This document shows positions 47,862 to 56,564 of a DNA stretch of 64,000 bases, in pieces. Origin of the DNA: Agromyces sp. LHK192 (GTDB taxonomy: Bacteria > Actinomycetota > Actinomycetes > Actinomycetales > Microbacteriaceae); the NCBI RefSeq assembly GCF_004006235.1, contig NZ_CP034753.1, positions 1,922,001 through 1,986,000 on the forward strand. Direction: 5' to 3'. Positions within the stretch are counted from its first letter, which is position 1. The number at the start of each line of letters is the position of its first letter. The notes under the pieces were generated by a model that was not told where the DNA came from, ran no database searches, and was given only the letters and a program-made list of their open reading frames with translations. A program made the translations under genes and the position numbers.

Positions 47862-50828
47862 GTGGGGCGACGGGCGAGTTCGGTGATCGGTGCGATCGGT
47901 GCTGCGCTCCTGGCCGCGGGAATGATCGCGGTCGGTATCGTGACGCCGTCGAGCGCCGTCGACGTGACGAGGCCGGTGACCTCGGTCCTGCCATCGGGCC
48001 TGTCCGCCGTCAACCCGTTCACCCTCGCCGGCGGATTCACGGTGTACGCCAAACAGGACGCGAGCCTCGGCAACTCGGAGTTCGAAGGCAGCATCGCCGT
48101 CGGCGGTCAGCTCCGGCTCACGCAGAGCTCGACCTACCAGTTCGCGCACGTCATCGCGGGAACCGGCGGCTACGTGCTGCCGACGATCGACGGCGATCCG
48201 ACCCGTGTCCTCATCGGCTCCTACGATCCCGACCCGGTCGACAACCTCGGCCGCGTCCAGATCACGAGCGCCGGAGCCACGCAGCCCTCCCAGATCGGCG
48301 ACCTGAAGATCGTGGATCGCGGCGGTCCCTTCGTCTCGTTCACCCGGGCATCGTGGCTGAGATACGCCCTGTCGACGGGCAGCGATTCGCCGCCGCTCAT
48401 CGACGCGGAGAACCAGGTGTATCCCGACGACGCCGCGCCGCCGACGACGTCGGACGGTGACGGAAGCATCTACACCTACCAAACGGGACTCGACACCTCG
48501 TCGGTGGTGGCCGACTACGTCGAGGCCAACCGCCAGGCCGACGAGGACGAGATCGACCAGTGCCTCATCGATGTGGTCGATCCCGACAACCTCATCGGGT
48601 ACCCGGTGGAGATCGTCGAGGACGCCGGCGATCGGATCGTGCTCGGCACCCTGTCGCCGGATCAGCCCAACGTGCTTCAGTACGCCGACATCGCCGGCGC
48701 CCGGTTGCTGCAGTTCTCGGACGGGGTGCCGGGCCCGTTGAACCCGCTCGTCATCCACGTCGAACCCGGCACGACGTCGATCTTCCCCCCGGCGATCGAT
48801 CCCGAGGGGACCTACTCGCCGTACGTGATCTGGGACCTCTCGCAGGTCACCGGACCGGTCGACATCAGCACCGATGGCCGCGGCGACGGTTCGATCTACG
48901 CGCCGAACGCGGACCTCAGCATCCGCGCGCAGCCGTGGGACGGCCAGGTGATCGCGAACTCGGTGACCATCGCCGGCGGCGAGGTCCACTCCTACCTGTT
49001 CGCCGGCGCGCTGCCGTGCGACGCGCCGGTCGACGAGGGGACGTTCTCGGTGTCGAAGGCGCTGTCGGGCGTGAGCCCCGACCAACTGGCGCCAGGCACC
49101 GTCTTCGAGGTCGGATACCTCGCGTTCCTCCCCGATGGCACTCTGGTCGACGGCGTCCTCTCGGTGCCGGCAGACGGGAGCACCGTCTCACCGGAGGGGA
49201 TGTTCCCCTTCGGAACCCGCGTGGTCGTGTTCGAGCTGCCGCCTTCCGACGACGTGCTTCCGCCGGAACTGGCCTGGTCGGATGTCACGTGGGACGGCGA
49301 CACCACGTTCGTCATCGACGCCACGCATCCGTCCGTCGCCCTGGTCGTGACCGACACCGCCGCACCCATCCCGGCCGGATTCAGCGTGACCAAGCTCCTC
49401 ACCGGCTCCGGAGCCGGGGTCGTCCCAGCGGGCGCGGAGTTCGGACTCGAGTACGCGGTGAACGGCGGAACCCCGACTTCGATCGTCGTGACTCCGGGTG
49501 ACCCGGCCGTCGTCGACGACCTCGTCGCCGGCGACGTCGTCACCATCTCCGAGGTCACGTTCCCCGTCCTCGACGGCATCACCTGGGGAACCCCCACCTG
49601 GACGGTCGACGGGCAGCCCGCGGTCCCGGACGAGAACGGCGACATCACGTTCACGCTCGTCGGCGGCGAGACCATCGCCCTCGAGCTCACGAACACGGCC
49701 GACGCGGTCGGTTGGATCTCGGGATCGAAGACGGTCATCGGCGACGGCATCGACGCGATCCCCGACGGCTTCGAGTATCCGATCATCTACACGCTCGACG
49801 GTGGCCCGGAGACGACCACGACGATTCCCGCGGACGAGGTGATCACGTTCGGCCCGGTGGCGGCCGGTACCGTCGTCACCGTTCGCGAGGGGGACCTGCC
49901 CGACATCCCGGGCGTCCAGTGGGGAACGCCCGGCTGGACGGTGGACGGCGTCCCGGTGCTTCCCGATGCCGAGGGCAACGTGACGTTCGTGGTGCAACCG
50001 GGCGGCACGGTCGCCCTCGCGCTGACGAACACCGCGAACGGCTTCGGCTCGGTGCAGTTCCTCAAGACCGTGACGGGGTCGGCATCCGGCCTCGTTCCGA
50101 TCGATACGGTGTTCCCCATCGAGTACCGCGTGTCGAACGGCCCGGTGACCGCGGGTTCCGTGACGGCCGGCGTGCCGGTGGTGGTCGACGACCTGCCCTC
50201 CGGCGTGACCGTGTTCCTCCGAGAGGCGGCGCCTCCCGACATCCCCGGCGTCTCGTGGGGGACTCCGACGTGGACCATCGACGGTCAGCCGGTGGCACCC
50301 GACGTCGACGGGTGGGTGTCGTTCGTCTCGACGGTGGGTACGACCGTCGAACTGACCCTCGAGAACGACGCCGAGCCCGCCCCGGGCGGGTTCGCGGTGA
50401 CCAAGACCGTGACCGGCGACGGTGGTGCGTCCGTGCCCGCGGACACGCCGTTCACGGTCACCTACCGGGTCGACGAGGGCGAAGCCCAGGAACTGATCGT
50501 GCGGCCCGGGCAGACGGTGACCGTCGACGGACTGCCGATCGGCGCGGTCGTCACGTTCGAGGAGGTCTCACCGCCGCGGGTGCCCGGCGTGACGTGGGGC
50601 GATCCCACCTGGCTGATCGACGGCGCGCCCGTGAGCGATCCGACGATCACGATCGGGTCCGGCCGCACGGCCGCCGTCGAACTGCGGAACACGGCGGATG
50701 CCCCCGATGTGCTACCGGCCGCAGGTTTCGACGCTGCGGCACCCCTCGCCGCCGCGACCGTCGCCCTGCTGCTCGGATGCCTCGTGCTCGCAGCCCTGCG
50801 GACCGTCGAGCGACGCAGGCGCGCGTAG
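47862..50828 (+). CDS. wall-anchored choice-of-anchor A protein with five DUF5979-like repeats
   Basis: 988 aa, GTG start. Signal peptide ending near PSSAV. A choice-of-anchor A domain (about 45-385) opens NPFTLAGGFTVYAKQDASLG and continues FEGSIAVGGQL. Then five repeats of about 112 residues start near 391, 504, 616, 728 and 842, each opening with a form of FSVTKxLTG; the last four carry WGTPTWTVDGQP-like blocks. The C-terminus is a sorting signal, LPAAG near 950, a hydrophobic helix and ERRRRA. LPAAG departs from canonical LPXTG. Likely a surface stalk or adhesion protein. No sortase gene lies nearby. Confidence 0.87.
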   Translation: MGRRASSVIGAIGAALLAAGMIAVGIVTPSSAVDVTRPVTSVLPSGLSAVNPFTLAGGFTVYAKQDASLGNSEFEGSIAVGGQLRLTQSSTYQFAHVIAGTGGYVLPTIDGDPTRVLIGSYDPDPVDNLGRVQITSAGATQPSQIGDLKIVDRGGPFVSFTRASWLRYALSTGSDSPPLIDAENQVYPDDAAPPTTSDGDGSIYTYQTGLDTSSVVADYVEANRQADEDEIDQCLIDVVDPDNLIGYPVEIVEDAGDRIVLGTLSPDQPNVLQYADIAGARLLQFSDGVPGPLNPLVIHVEPGTTSIFPPAIDPEGTYSPYVIWDLSQVTGPVDISTDGRGDGSIYAPNADLSIRAQPWDGQVIANSVTIAGGEVHSYLFAGALPCDAPVDEGTFSVSKALSGVSPDQLAPGTVFEVGYLAFLPDGTLVDGVLSVPADGSTVSPEGMFPFGTRVVVFELPPSDDVLPPELAWSDVTWDGDTTFVIDATHPSVALVVTDTAAPIPAGFSVTKLLTGSGAGVVPAGAEFGLEYAVNGGTPTSIVVTPGDPAVVDDLVAGDVVTISEVTFPVLDGITWGTPTWTVDGQPAVPDENGDITFTLVGGETIALELTNTADAVGWISGSKTVIGDGIDAIPDGFEYPIIYTLDGGPETTTTIPADEVITFGPVAAGTVVTVREGDLPDIPGVQWGTPGWTVDGVPVLPDAEGNVTFVVQPGGTVALALTNTANGFGSVQFLKTVTGSASGLVPIDTVFPIEYRVSNGPVTAGSVTAGVPVVVDDLPSGVTVFLREAAPPDIPGVSWGTPTWTIDGQPVAPDVDGWVSFVSTVGTTVELTLENDAEPAPGGFAVTKTVTGDGGASVPADTPFTVTYRVDEGEAQELIVRPGQTVTVDGLPIGAVVTFEEVSPPRVPGVTWGDPTWLIDGAPVSDPTITIGSGRTAAVELRNTADAPDVLPAAGFDAAAPLAAATVALLLGCLVLAALRTVERRRRA

Positions 50829-50855
50829 TCGCAAGGCGTCACACCCGCGGAATCG

Positions 50856-51125
50856 TCACCAGATGACGCCGCCGCCGACGGAGATGCCGCCCCAGGTGAG
50901 CGCGATGAAGATGGCGGCGAACACGACGGGTGCGATGCCCGTTCCACTGCGGGAGAGTCCCTTCAGGAGCGCGATCACGCCGAGCACGGCGGCGACGATC
51001 GACAGGCCTCCGCCGAGGATGAGGCCGATGAACAGCGGGATCGGCATGAGGAGGAGGCCTGCGAGCGCGACCCAGAAGGCGGCCCAGGCGGTCGGGTTCG
51101 AACGTGATGCGGTGGCGTCGGTCAT
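50856..51125 (-). CDS. small DUF4190-like membrane protein
   Basis: 89 aa with three hydrophobic segments (AAFWVALAGLLLMPIPLFIG, GLSIVAAVLGVIALL, GIAPVVFAAIFIALTWGGI). The pattern of two helices around a short G(L/I)xxGxxLS-type turn, then KGLSRSGTG, resembles DUF4190-type proteins. Function unknown. It is divergent from dinB. Confidence 0.65.
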   Translation of the reverse strand: MTDATASRSNPTAWAAFWVALAGLLLMPIPLFIGLILGGGLSIVAAVLGVIALLKGLSRSGTGIAPVVFAAIFIALTWGGISVGGGVIW

Positions 51126-51254
51126 GCGAACGATCCTCGCAGAGTCGCGGCCGCATCGGCGACCGTGCTCCGGACGGTGTGCGATGGGGAGCACCCGATG
51201 TCGCAGGCAGGTGCGACGATCCCGCTGTCGGACGGAGATGCTCGGGAGGTGCGG

Positions 51255-52451
51255 ATGCGCGGCGAGGCCACGGTGCTGCACGCCGATCTCGACGCGTTCT
51301 ACGCCTCGGTCGAGCAGCGCGACGCGCCGGCACTGCGAGGACGCCCGGTCATCGTGGGCGGCGGTGTCGTCCTCGCCGCGAGCTACGAGGCGAAGGCGCG
51401 CGGCGTGCGGACCGCGATGGGCGGTCGGCAGGCGCGCGAGCTGTGTCCGGACGCCGTGGTCGTGCCGCCGCGAATGGAGGTCTACTCGGCAGCCAGCAAG
51501 GCCGTGTTCGCCGTCTTCCGTGACACGACGCCGTTCGTCGAGGGCATCTCCATCGACGAGGCGTTCCTGGAGGTCGGCGGCCTCCGTCGCATCGCGGGGA
51601 GTCCGGAGCAGATCGCGGCACGGTTGCGCGAGCGCGTGCGCGCCGAGGTCGGCCTGGCGATCTCGGTCGGGGTCGCGCGGACCAAGTTCCTCGCGAAGGT
51701 CGCCAGCGCGGTGAGCAAGCCCGACGGGCTCCTCGTCGTCGAACCCGAGCGGGAGGAGGCGTTCCTGCTCCCGCTGCCCGTGGAGCGGCTGTGGGGCGTC
51801 GGTGCGGCGACGGCCGAGAAGCTGCACGGCCTCGGCATCCGGACCGTCGGCGAGCTGGCCGAGCTCGAGGCCGCGACCGCCGAACGACTGCTGGGGCGCG
51901 CGGCGGGTGCGCACCTGCACGCCCTCGCCCGGCTGCGGGATCCGCGCCCGGTCGACACGACTCGCCGGCGCGGATCCATCGGTTCGCAGCGGGCACTCGG
52001 CAACCGCCCGCGCACCGCTGAGGAGATCGACGTCATCCTCACCCAGATCGTCGACCGCCTCGCGCGTCGATTGCGGGACCGCGACCGGGTCTGCCGGTCC
52101 GTCGTGCTCCGCCTCCGGTTCGGCGATTACACGCGGGCCACCCGCTCGCGGACGCTCCGTGCTCCGACGGACCGCACGGCCGTGCTCCTCCTCGTCGCAC
52201 AGGGCCTGCTCGCGGCGGCGATGTCCGTGATCGAGGAGCGCGGTGTCACGCTGATCGGCATCTCACTGTCGCACCTCGGCGAGGTCGACGGCACGCAGCC
52301 GGAGCTGCCGATCGACTGGGGCGACGGCGAGCGGCTCGACGGCGTGCTCGATGCCGTGCGAGACCGGTTCGGCGCCACGTCCGTCGCACGGGCGGTGCAG
52401 CTCGGCCGCGATCAGGGCTGGTCGGCACCGTTGCTGCCCGAGCACGAGTGA
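51255..52451 (+). CDS. dinB: DNA polymerase IV (Y-family, DinB)
   Basis: 398 aa translesion polymerase. The ATG at 51255 is chosen because GGGAGGT stands 6 nt upstream and the protein then starts just before the first catalytic motif VLHADLDAFYASVEQRD; an ATG at 51165 would add 30 residues. The second catalytic motif SIDEAFLEV is intact, as are the helix-hairpin-helix region (LWGVGAATAEKLHGLGIRTV) and the little-finger domain. The C-terminal region ends PLLPEHE without an obvious beta-clamp motif. No LexA-type box was recognised upstream. Confidence 0.93.
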   Translation: MRGEATVLHADLDAFYASVEQRDAPALRGRPVIVGGGVVLAASYEAKARGVRTAMGGRQARELCPDAVVVPPRMEVYSAASKAVFAVFRDTTPFVEGISIDEAFLEVGGLRRIAGSPEQIAARLRERVRAEVGLAISVGVARTKFLAKVASAVSKPDGLLVVEPEREEAFLLPLPVERLWGVGAATAEKLHGLGIRTVGELAELEAATAERLLGRAAGAHLHALARLRDPRPVDTTRRRGSIGSQRALGNRPRTAEEIDVILTQIVDRLARRLRDRDRVCRSVVLRLRFGDYTRATRSRTLRAPTDRTAVLLLVAQGLLAAAMSVIEERGVTLIGISLSHLGEVDGTQPELPIDWGDGERLDGVLDAVRDRFGATSVARAVQLGRDQGWSAPLLPEHE

Positions 52452-52499
52452 CGGATGTCGCGAGCGCTGCGGCGCGGCCGGCTCCGGGCGCCTCCCGCG

Positions 52500-52910
52500 T
52501 CAGTTGATGATCTCGCCCCGTGGCTCGGCGCGCAGCACTGCGAGCCGCTCGCGCCACTCCTGCAGCGCCTCCGACGTCAGCCGGGTCCAGTCGTCGACCT
52601 CCTCGAGGATCCGGAGCGGTTCGGTGCTCCGGAACGACCGCGTCGGGTTCCCGGGGAACTTCTTGTCGGTCACGTTCGGGTCGTCCTCGAAGGGCCCGGT
52701 CGGTTCGACCCGGTACACGCGTGGGATGCCGTCGCCGATGGCGAGTTCGGCCGCGAGGCCCGCGCCGTCGCGGAGCGCCGTGAAGTAGATGTGGTTCATC
52801 ACGACCTCGGGCCGGTAGTTCGACCGGAAGCCCGCGGTCAACAGGTCGCCGACCTGCAGGGCGGCCTTGGTGCCGTGGTAGAACGGGCCGTCGTCGAGCG
52901 CATCGGTCAT
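52500..52910 (-). CDS. arr: NAD(+)--rifampin ADP-ribosyltransferase
   Basis: 136 aa; Arr enzymes inactivate rifampin by ADP-ribosylation of the ansa-chain hydroxyl. The family sequence is almost continuous: PFYHGTKAALQVGDLL, SNYRPEVVMNHIYFTALRDG, RVYRVEPTGPFEDDPN, TDKKFPGNPTRSFRS and PLRILEEVDDW. Length matches known Arr proteins (about 140 aa). It is a single gene between dinB (convergent) and marR (divergent), with no mobile-element signature nearby, so it looks like an intrinsic chromosomal gene, as in many environmental actinobacteria. Confidence 0.93.
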   Translation of the reverse strand: MTDALDDGPFYHGTKAALQVGDLLTAGFRSNYRPEVVMNHIYFTALRDGAGLAAELAIGDGIPRVYRVEPTGPFEDDPNVTDKKFPGNPTRSFRSTEPLRILEEVDDWTRLTSEALQEWRERLAVLRAEPRGEIIN

Positions 52911-52957
52911 CGCCTCAGGCTACGCCGCAACGGGAGCTTGACGCAGCGGGAGACGAG

Positions 52958-52975
52958 GTGTTAAGTGCTTAACAC
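52958..52975. promoter_or_regulatory. 18-bp palindrome at the marR start, likely MarR operator
   Basis: gtgttaag-tg-cttaacac, perfect 8+2+8 palindrome, AT-richer than its surroundings. It overlaps the GTG at 52965 and ends one base before the ATG at 52977. It lies 48 bp from the divergent arr start. Typical place for MarR autorepression, possibly also affecting arr. Confidence 0.65.
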
Positions 52976-53456
52976 TATGGATGCCGCGGCCCCGCAATCA
53001 CGTCCGTTCGCCCTGACCCTGCATCGCGCGACGGCTCTCGTCGACCGTGTGGCCGACGTGTACCTCCGACCTGCCCACGGCATCGGCGTCGCCGACTTCG
53101 CCGCGCTGATCACCATCGACGCGTTCGCCCCGGCGCGGCAGAGCAGCATCGCCCGGGGGATGGGGGTCTCGCGCGCGGCGGTGACGCAACGACTCGCCGA
53201 GCTCGTCGGCAAGGGGCTGGTGCAGGTCTCGCCGGACCCGTCGAACGCGCGCGCCAACCTGGTGTCGCTGACCGGATCCGGATCACGGCTGCTGGCTTCG
53301 GCCTGGGCCGGGCTCGACGCATCCGACGACGGTCTCGAGGACTCGATCGACCTCGCGCTCCTGCAGCAGCAGCTCGAGACGCTGATCGCCAATGCCGAAC
53401 GGCACCTCGCGGCGCGCGCCGAGGCATCCGACGGTAGCGCGGGAGGCCGGCGATGA
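52965..53456 (+). CDS. MarR family transcriptional regulator
   Basis: 163 aa from GTG 52965, or 159 aa from ATG 52977; the ribosome-binding region GGGAGACGAGG suits the first better. Winged helix: FAALITIDAFAPARQSSIARGM in parts, recognition helix SRAAVTQRLAELVGKGLV, wing PDPSNARANLVSLTGSG. The start region holds a perfect palindrome, suggesting tight autoregulation. It overlaps the membrane-protein gene downstream by 4 bp (ATGA), so that protein is the likely regulated partner. Confidence 0.88.
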   Translation: MLNTMDAAAPQSRPFALTLHRATALVDRVADVYLRPAHGIGVADFAALITIDAFAPARQSSIARGMGVSRAAVTQRLAELVGKGLVQVSPDPSNARANLVSLTGSGSRLLASAWAGLDASDDGLEDSIDLALLQQQLETLIANAERHLAARAEASDGSAGGRR

Positions 53457-53836
53457 CCGCGCTCATCGCGGCGACGGTCGCGACCCTGGTGCTCGCGGCG
53501 ATCGGCGTGGTGCAGGTGCTCGTCGCGGCGGGCCGACCGTACGGGCGGTTCGTCTGGGGCGGCCAGCACCGGGTCCTGCCGCGCGGGCTGCGCATCGGCA
53601 GCGCCCTCGCCGTCCTGCTCTACGCGGCGATCGCCGCACTCCTGTTCTGGCGGGCCGGCGCCTTCGGCGCGCCGACGACGTTCGCGATCGTCGCGACCTG
53701 GATCGTGTTCGGATACTTCGTCTTCGGCACGTTGCTCAACGCGATCTCGCGCAGCCGCGCCGAACGCGCGGTCATGACGCCGGCGTGCGCGGTCTTGAGC
53801 GTGTGCACGCTGATCGTCGCGCTCGCGCCGGCCTGA
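53453..53836 (+). CDS. four-helix integral membrane protein, partner of MarR
   Basis: 127 aa with four predicted helices: LIAATVATLVLAAIGVVQVL, IGSALAVLLYAAIAALLFWR, TFAIVATWIVFGYFVFGTLL and a last one ending CTLIVALAPA. A conserved-looking RPYGRFVWGGQHRVLPRGLR loop follows helix 1, and RSRAER follows helix 3. Many actinobacterial small membrane proteins share this outline, but I recognise no named family. Coupled to marR through ATGA. Confidence 0.75.
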   Translation: MTALIAATVATLVLAAIGVVQVLVAAGRPYGRFVWGGQHRVLPRGLRIGSALAVLLYAAIAALLFWRAGAFGAPTTFAIVATWIVFGYFVFGTLLNAISRSRAERAVMTPACAVLSVCTLIVALAPA

Positions 53837-53886
53837 CCCGCGACGGCCTCGCGCGATCGCCCGCGCACGTCCGGTCCGCCGGAGTC

Positions 53887-55593
53887 CTACGCGCCGCGAT
53901 CGGATCGTCGCGTGACGAATCCGGCGAACAGGGCGTGGAGGAGTGCCGGAATCGACGCGACCATGAGCACGATGCCGAGCACCGGCAGTTCGTCCCGCAG
54001 CACCGCCCCGGAGATCAGCAACGCGGCGAAGACCACCACGGCGATCAGCCGCCGCGCGAGCCGCTCGAGACTCCGGATGCGCCGGTCGAGGCGCGGGGCG
54101 TCCACTGCGACCGTGCCGTCCTCGAACGCCGACACGAGCCGGTCGAGCCGGCCGGGAAGCCGTACGACGGTGCCGGCGATCGAGACGGCCTCCTTCGCGA
54201 AGGCCTGGGCCGCGTTGCCCCGCTCGTCGCGCAGCAGCTTCGCGGCATAGGGCTCGACGGCGTCCCAGATGTTGAACGCCGGGTTCAGCGAGCTGCACAG
54301 CCCCGACGTCAACGACACCGCCCGGATGATCAGGAGGAAGTTCTCGGGAAGCTGGAACGGCAACGACCGCACGAGGTCTCCGAAGCGCACGGCGAAGTCG
54401 CGGAACTCGTCGGGATCGACCTGCGCCAGCTCGGCGAACCCCATGCCGCCGAACCGCGCGAACAGCTCGGTCATCGCCCGCTCGAGCTGCGCGGTGTCCG
54501 CCGAGGGCAGGAGGAACCCGACCTCCTGGATGCTGTCGACCAGCTGCCGGCCGTTGCGCGACGCGACGGCGATCACGAGCCGGCGCAGGCTGTCGCGCAG
54601 GTGCTCGGGGACCTCGCCCATCATGCCGAAGTCGACGAACGTGAGCGCCCACGCCGGGTCCTCGTCGGTGCCGGCAGCGTCCGGCCGCGGCGTGACGAAG
54701 ATGTTCCCGGGGTGCGGGTCGGCGTGGAAGAACCCGTGGTCGAACAGTTGGTCGAACATCACGCGGGCGAAGACCGGCGCGACCGACGACGGATCGATCC
54801 CGGCCGCTCGGAGGGCGGCCAGGTCGTTCGCCTTGATCGCCGTCACGTCTGCGAGCGTGAGCACCCGCCGAGTGGTCCGCTCCCAGGCGACCGCCGGAGC
54901 GCCCACGCGCGGGTCGCCGGCGAACGCTGCCGCGAAGCGCTCGGCGCTCGCAGCCTCGTGCAGGTAGTCGATCTCATCGCGGCTCGTGGCGGCGAACTCC
55001 TCGATGAGACGCGGCAGGTCGACGTGGTCCGCGACCAGGCGCACCCGGTTCAGCCATCCGGCGACCTTCCGCAGCGCCGCGAGGTCGACCGTCACGATCT
55101 CGTCGATGCCCGGTCGCTGCACCTTGACGACCACGTCGGTGAACCCGGCCTGCGCGGCGTCGTCGGCCGACAGGCGCGCACGATGCGCCTGGCCGAGGGA
55201 TGCCGCGGCGACCGGCACCGGATCGAACGACGCGTACGCGCGATCGAGCGGCACGCCGAGTTCCGCCTCGGCGAGCGCGCGGATCGCGGCGAACTCGACC
55301 GGCGGCACCTCGTCCTGGAGGCCTTCGAGTTCCTTCGTGATCTCCGGCGGCAGCACGTCGAGCCTCGACGACATGAACTGGCCGACCTTGATCATCAGGC
55401 CGCCCAGCGACACGGCGAGCCCGTGGAACTCGCGCGCGATCCGTCGCATCCGCGCCGCGCGTCCGCGGGCGGCGACGCCGGCGAGCCCGAGACGGGGCAG
55501 GAGGAGTTCGAACCACCACGCCTGCGCCATGTACCGCAGGGCGAACCGCAGGATGCGCCGGTAGCGCGCACGTGAGGCGCGGACGTCGGTCAT
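53887..55593 (-). CDS. ABC1/UbiB/AarF family atypical kinase
   Basis: 568 aa. Kinase-like motifs: ASLGQAHRARL (Ala-rich nucleotide loop), Lys in VVVKVQRPG near 156, FHADPHPGNIFV near 292 (catalytic loop) and DFGMMGE near 320, preceded by the family-specific KxGQ segment MIKVGQFMSSRLDVLPPEI. Two C-terminal transmembrane helices (LIAVVVFAALLISGAVL, GIVLMVASIPALLHALFAGF). UbiB-type proteins support quinone or lipid metabolism; in actinobacteria their role is open. It lies 39 bp downstream of the padR gene and is probably co-transcribed with it. Confidence 0.9.
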   Translation of the reverse strand: MTDVRASRARYRRILRFALRYMAQAWWFELLLPRLGLAGVAARGRAARMRRIAREFHGLAVSLGGLMIKVGQFMSSRLDVLPPEITKELEGLQDEVPPVEFAAIRALAEAELGVPLDRAYASFDPVPVAAASLGQAHRARLSADDAAQAGFTDVVVKVQRPGIDEIVTVDLAALRKVAGWLNRVRLVADHVDLPRLIEEFAATSRDEIDYLHEAASAERFAAAFAGDPRVGAPAVAWERTTRRVLTLADVTAIKANDLAALRAAGIDPSSVAPVFARVMFDQLFDHGFFHADPHPGNIFVTPRPDAAGTDEDPAWALTFVDFGMMGEVPEHLRDSLRRLVIAVASRNGRQLVDSIQEVGFLLPSADTAQLERAMTELFARFGGMGFAELAQVDPDEFRDFAVRFGDLVRSLPFQLPENFLLIIRAVSLTSGLCSSLNPAFNIWDAVEPYAAKLLRDERGNAAQAFAKEAVSIAGTVVRLPGRLDRLVSAFEDGTVAVDAPRLDRRIRSLERLARRLIAVVVFAALLISGAVLRDELPVLGIVLMVASIPALLHALFAGFVTRRSDRGA

Positions 55594-55632
55594 CGGGCCT
55601 CCTGCTCGCCGACGGTCGCGCGGCGGATCGCG

Positions 55633-56187
55633 TCAGTCCTGGGCGAGGATGGAGTAGAGCCTACGCCGAGCGTCGTCGAGCACCTCGACGGCCTGCGCGA
55701 CCTGTTCGGGGGTGCCGCCGCGCGCGACCTGTCCGACGGCCTGCGCGAGCTTGACCCCGGCCCTCGGCAGTTCGGTGGTCCGGCCGGAATCCTTCGAGCC
55801 GGATGCCTCCCACGGCGCGGCCTTCGCCGAGGCGGCGTCGGCCTCGGCGCGACCGGTGTCCGTGAGCGTGTAGGTCTTGCGGCCACCGGACTCCTCGGCG
55901 GAGATGAGGCCCTCGTCGGCGAGCATCTGGAGGGTCGGGTACACGGAGCCGGGGCTGGGCTTCCACGCGCCGCCACTGCGTTCCTCGATCTCCTGGATGA
56001 CCTGGTAGCCGTGCATGGGGCGCTCGGCGAGCAGTGCGAGCACCGCGGCGCGCACGTCGCCGCGGGCCATGCGCGGCGACATCCGCTGTTCGAACACGTC
56101 CTTGAACTGGTCGAGCGCGTCCCAGAGGGGCCAGCCGCCCGAGGCGCCCGGCTTGGGGCCGAATCCTGCAGAGAACGGACTGGACAT
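55633..56187 (-). CDS. PadR family transcriptional regulator
   Basis: 184 aa; ATG at 56187 with GAGGAGGC 4-5 nt upstream. Gly/Pro-rich N-terminus (FGPKPGASGGWPLWDALDQF), then the PadR winged helix: RGDVRAAVLALLAERPMHGY, QVIQEIEERSGGAWKPSPGS, VYPTLQMLADEGLISAEESG, GRKTYTLTDTGRAEA. The C-terminal helices suit the PadR dimerisation region. Repeated cgata boxes lie just upstream of its start. It probably controls itself and the ABC1 kinase. Confidence 0.92.
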   Translation of the reverse strand: MSSPFSAGFGPKPGASGGWPLWDALDQFKDVFEQRMSPRMARGDVRAAVLALLAERPMHGYQVIQEIEERSGGAWKPSPGSVYPTLQMLADEGLISAEESGGRKTYTLTDTGRAEADAASAKAAPWEASGSKDSGRTTELPRAGVKLAQAVGQVARGGTPEQVAQAVEVLDDARRRLYSILAQD

Positions 56188-56219
56188 GGCTGCCTCCTCG
56201 TCGATCGAGAGCGATACCG

Positions 56220-56245
56220 GAACGATACCCAGCGATATATCGTTC
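56220..56245. promoter_or_regulatory. inverted repeat upstream of padR, likely PadR site
   Basis: gaacgata (56220-56227) and tatcgttc (56238-56245) are exact complements 10 nt apart, with an additional cgatatatcg palindrome (56233-56242) overlapping the right arm and another gcgatacc just to the left. It lies in the 95-bp space between padR and the divergent small membrane protein. Confidence 0.55.
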
Positions 56246-56282
56246 GGCAAGGGGCGACGACCAGCGCGGTTACGCTGGTCGG

Positions 56283-56516
56283 GTGGAACCCGGACTCGTC
56301 TTCGCCCTCGTCTGGGCGGTGCTCGCGCTCGTCGGAGGCACGCTCCTGATCGTCCGTCGAGGCTGGCTGGCCGCGACGATCCGAGCTGAGCGCGAGGCGC
56401 CCGGCATGCGCCCCGGCCTGCGCAGCCCGGGGCCGAAGGTGTTCCTCGCGATCGGCGCCGTCTTCATCGCGATGGGCCTGTTCATCGTCGGTTGGTGGGT
56501 CGTCGCGTCGTTCTGA
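56283..56516 (+). CDS. small two-helix membrane protein
   Basis: 77 aa, GTG start. Helices LVFALVWAVLALVGGTLLIV and VFLAIGAVFIAMGLFIVGWW flank a basic loop with RAEREAPGMRPGLRSPGPK. No family recognised. Divergent from padR across the PadR-type inverted repeat, so possibly regulated by it. Confidence 0.6.
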   Translation: MEPGLVFALVWAVLALVGGTLLIVRRGWLAATIRAEREAPGMRPGLRSPGPKVFLAIGAVFIAMGLFIVGWWVVASF

Positions 56517-56564
56517 TCGCGGCCGTGTCGGCACGACCCCTCGCGGCCCGTTAGCGTGGAGGGC

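Noticed and set aside
49036-50705. Repeats in the surface-protein gene as a CRISPR-like or satellite array
   Set aside because: They are in-frame protein repeats of about 336 bp with diverged sequence, not short identical direct repeats with spacers.
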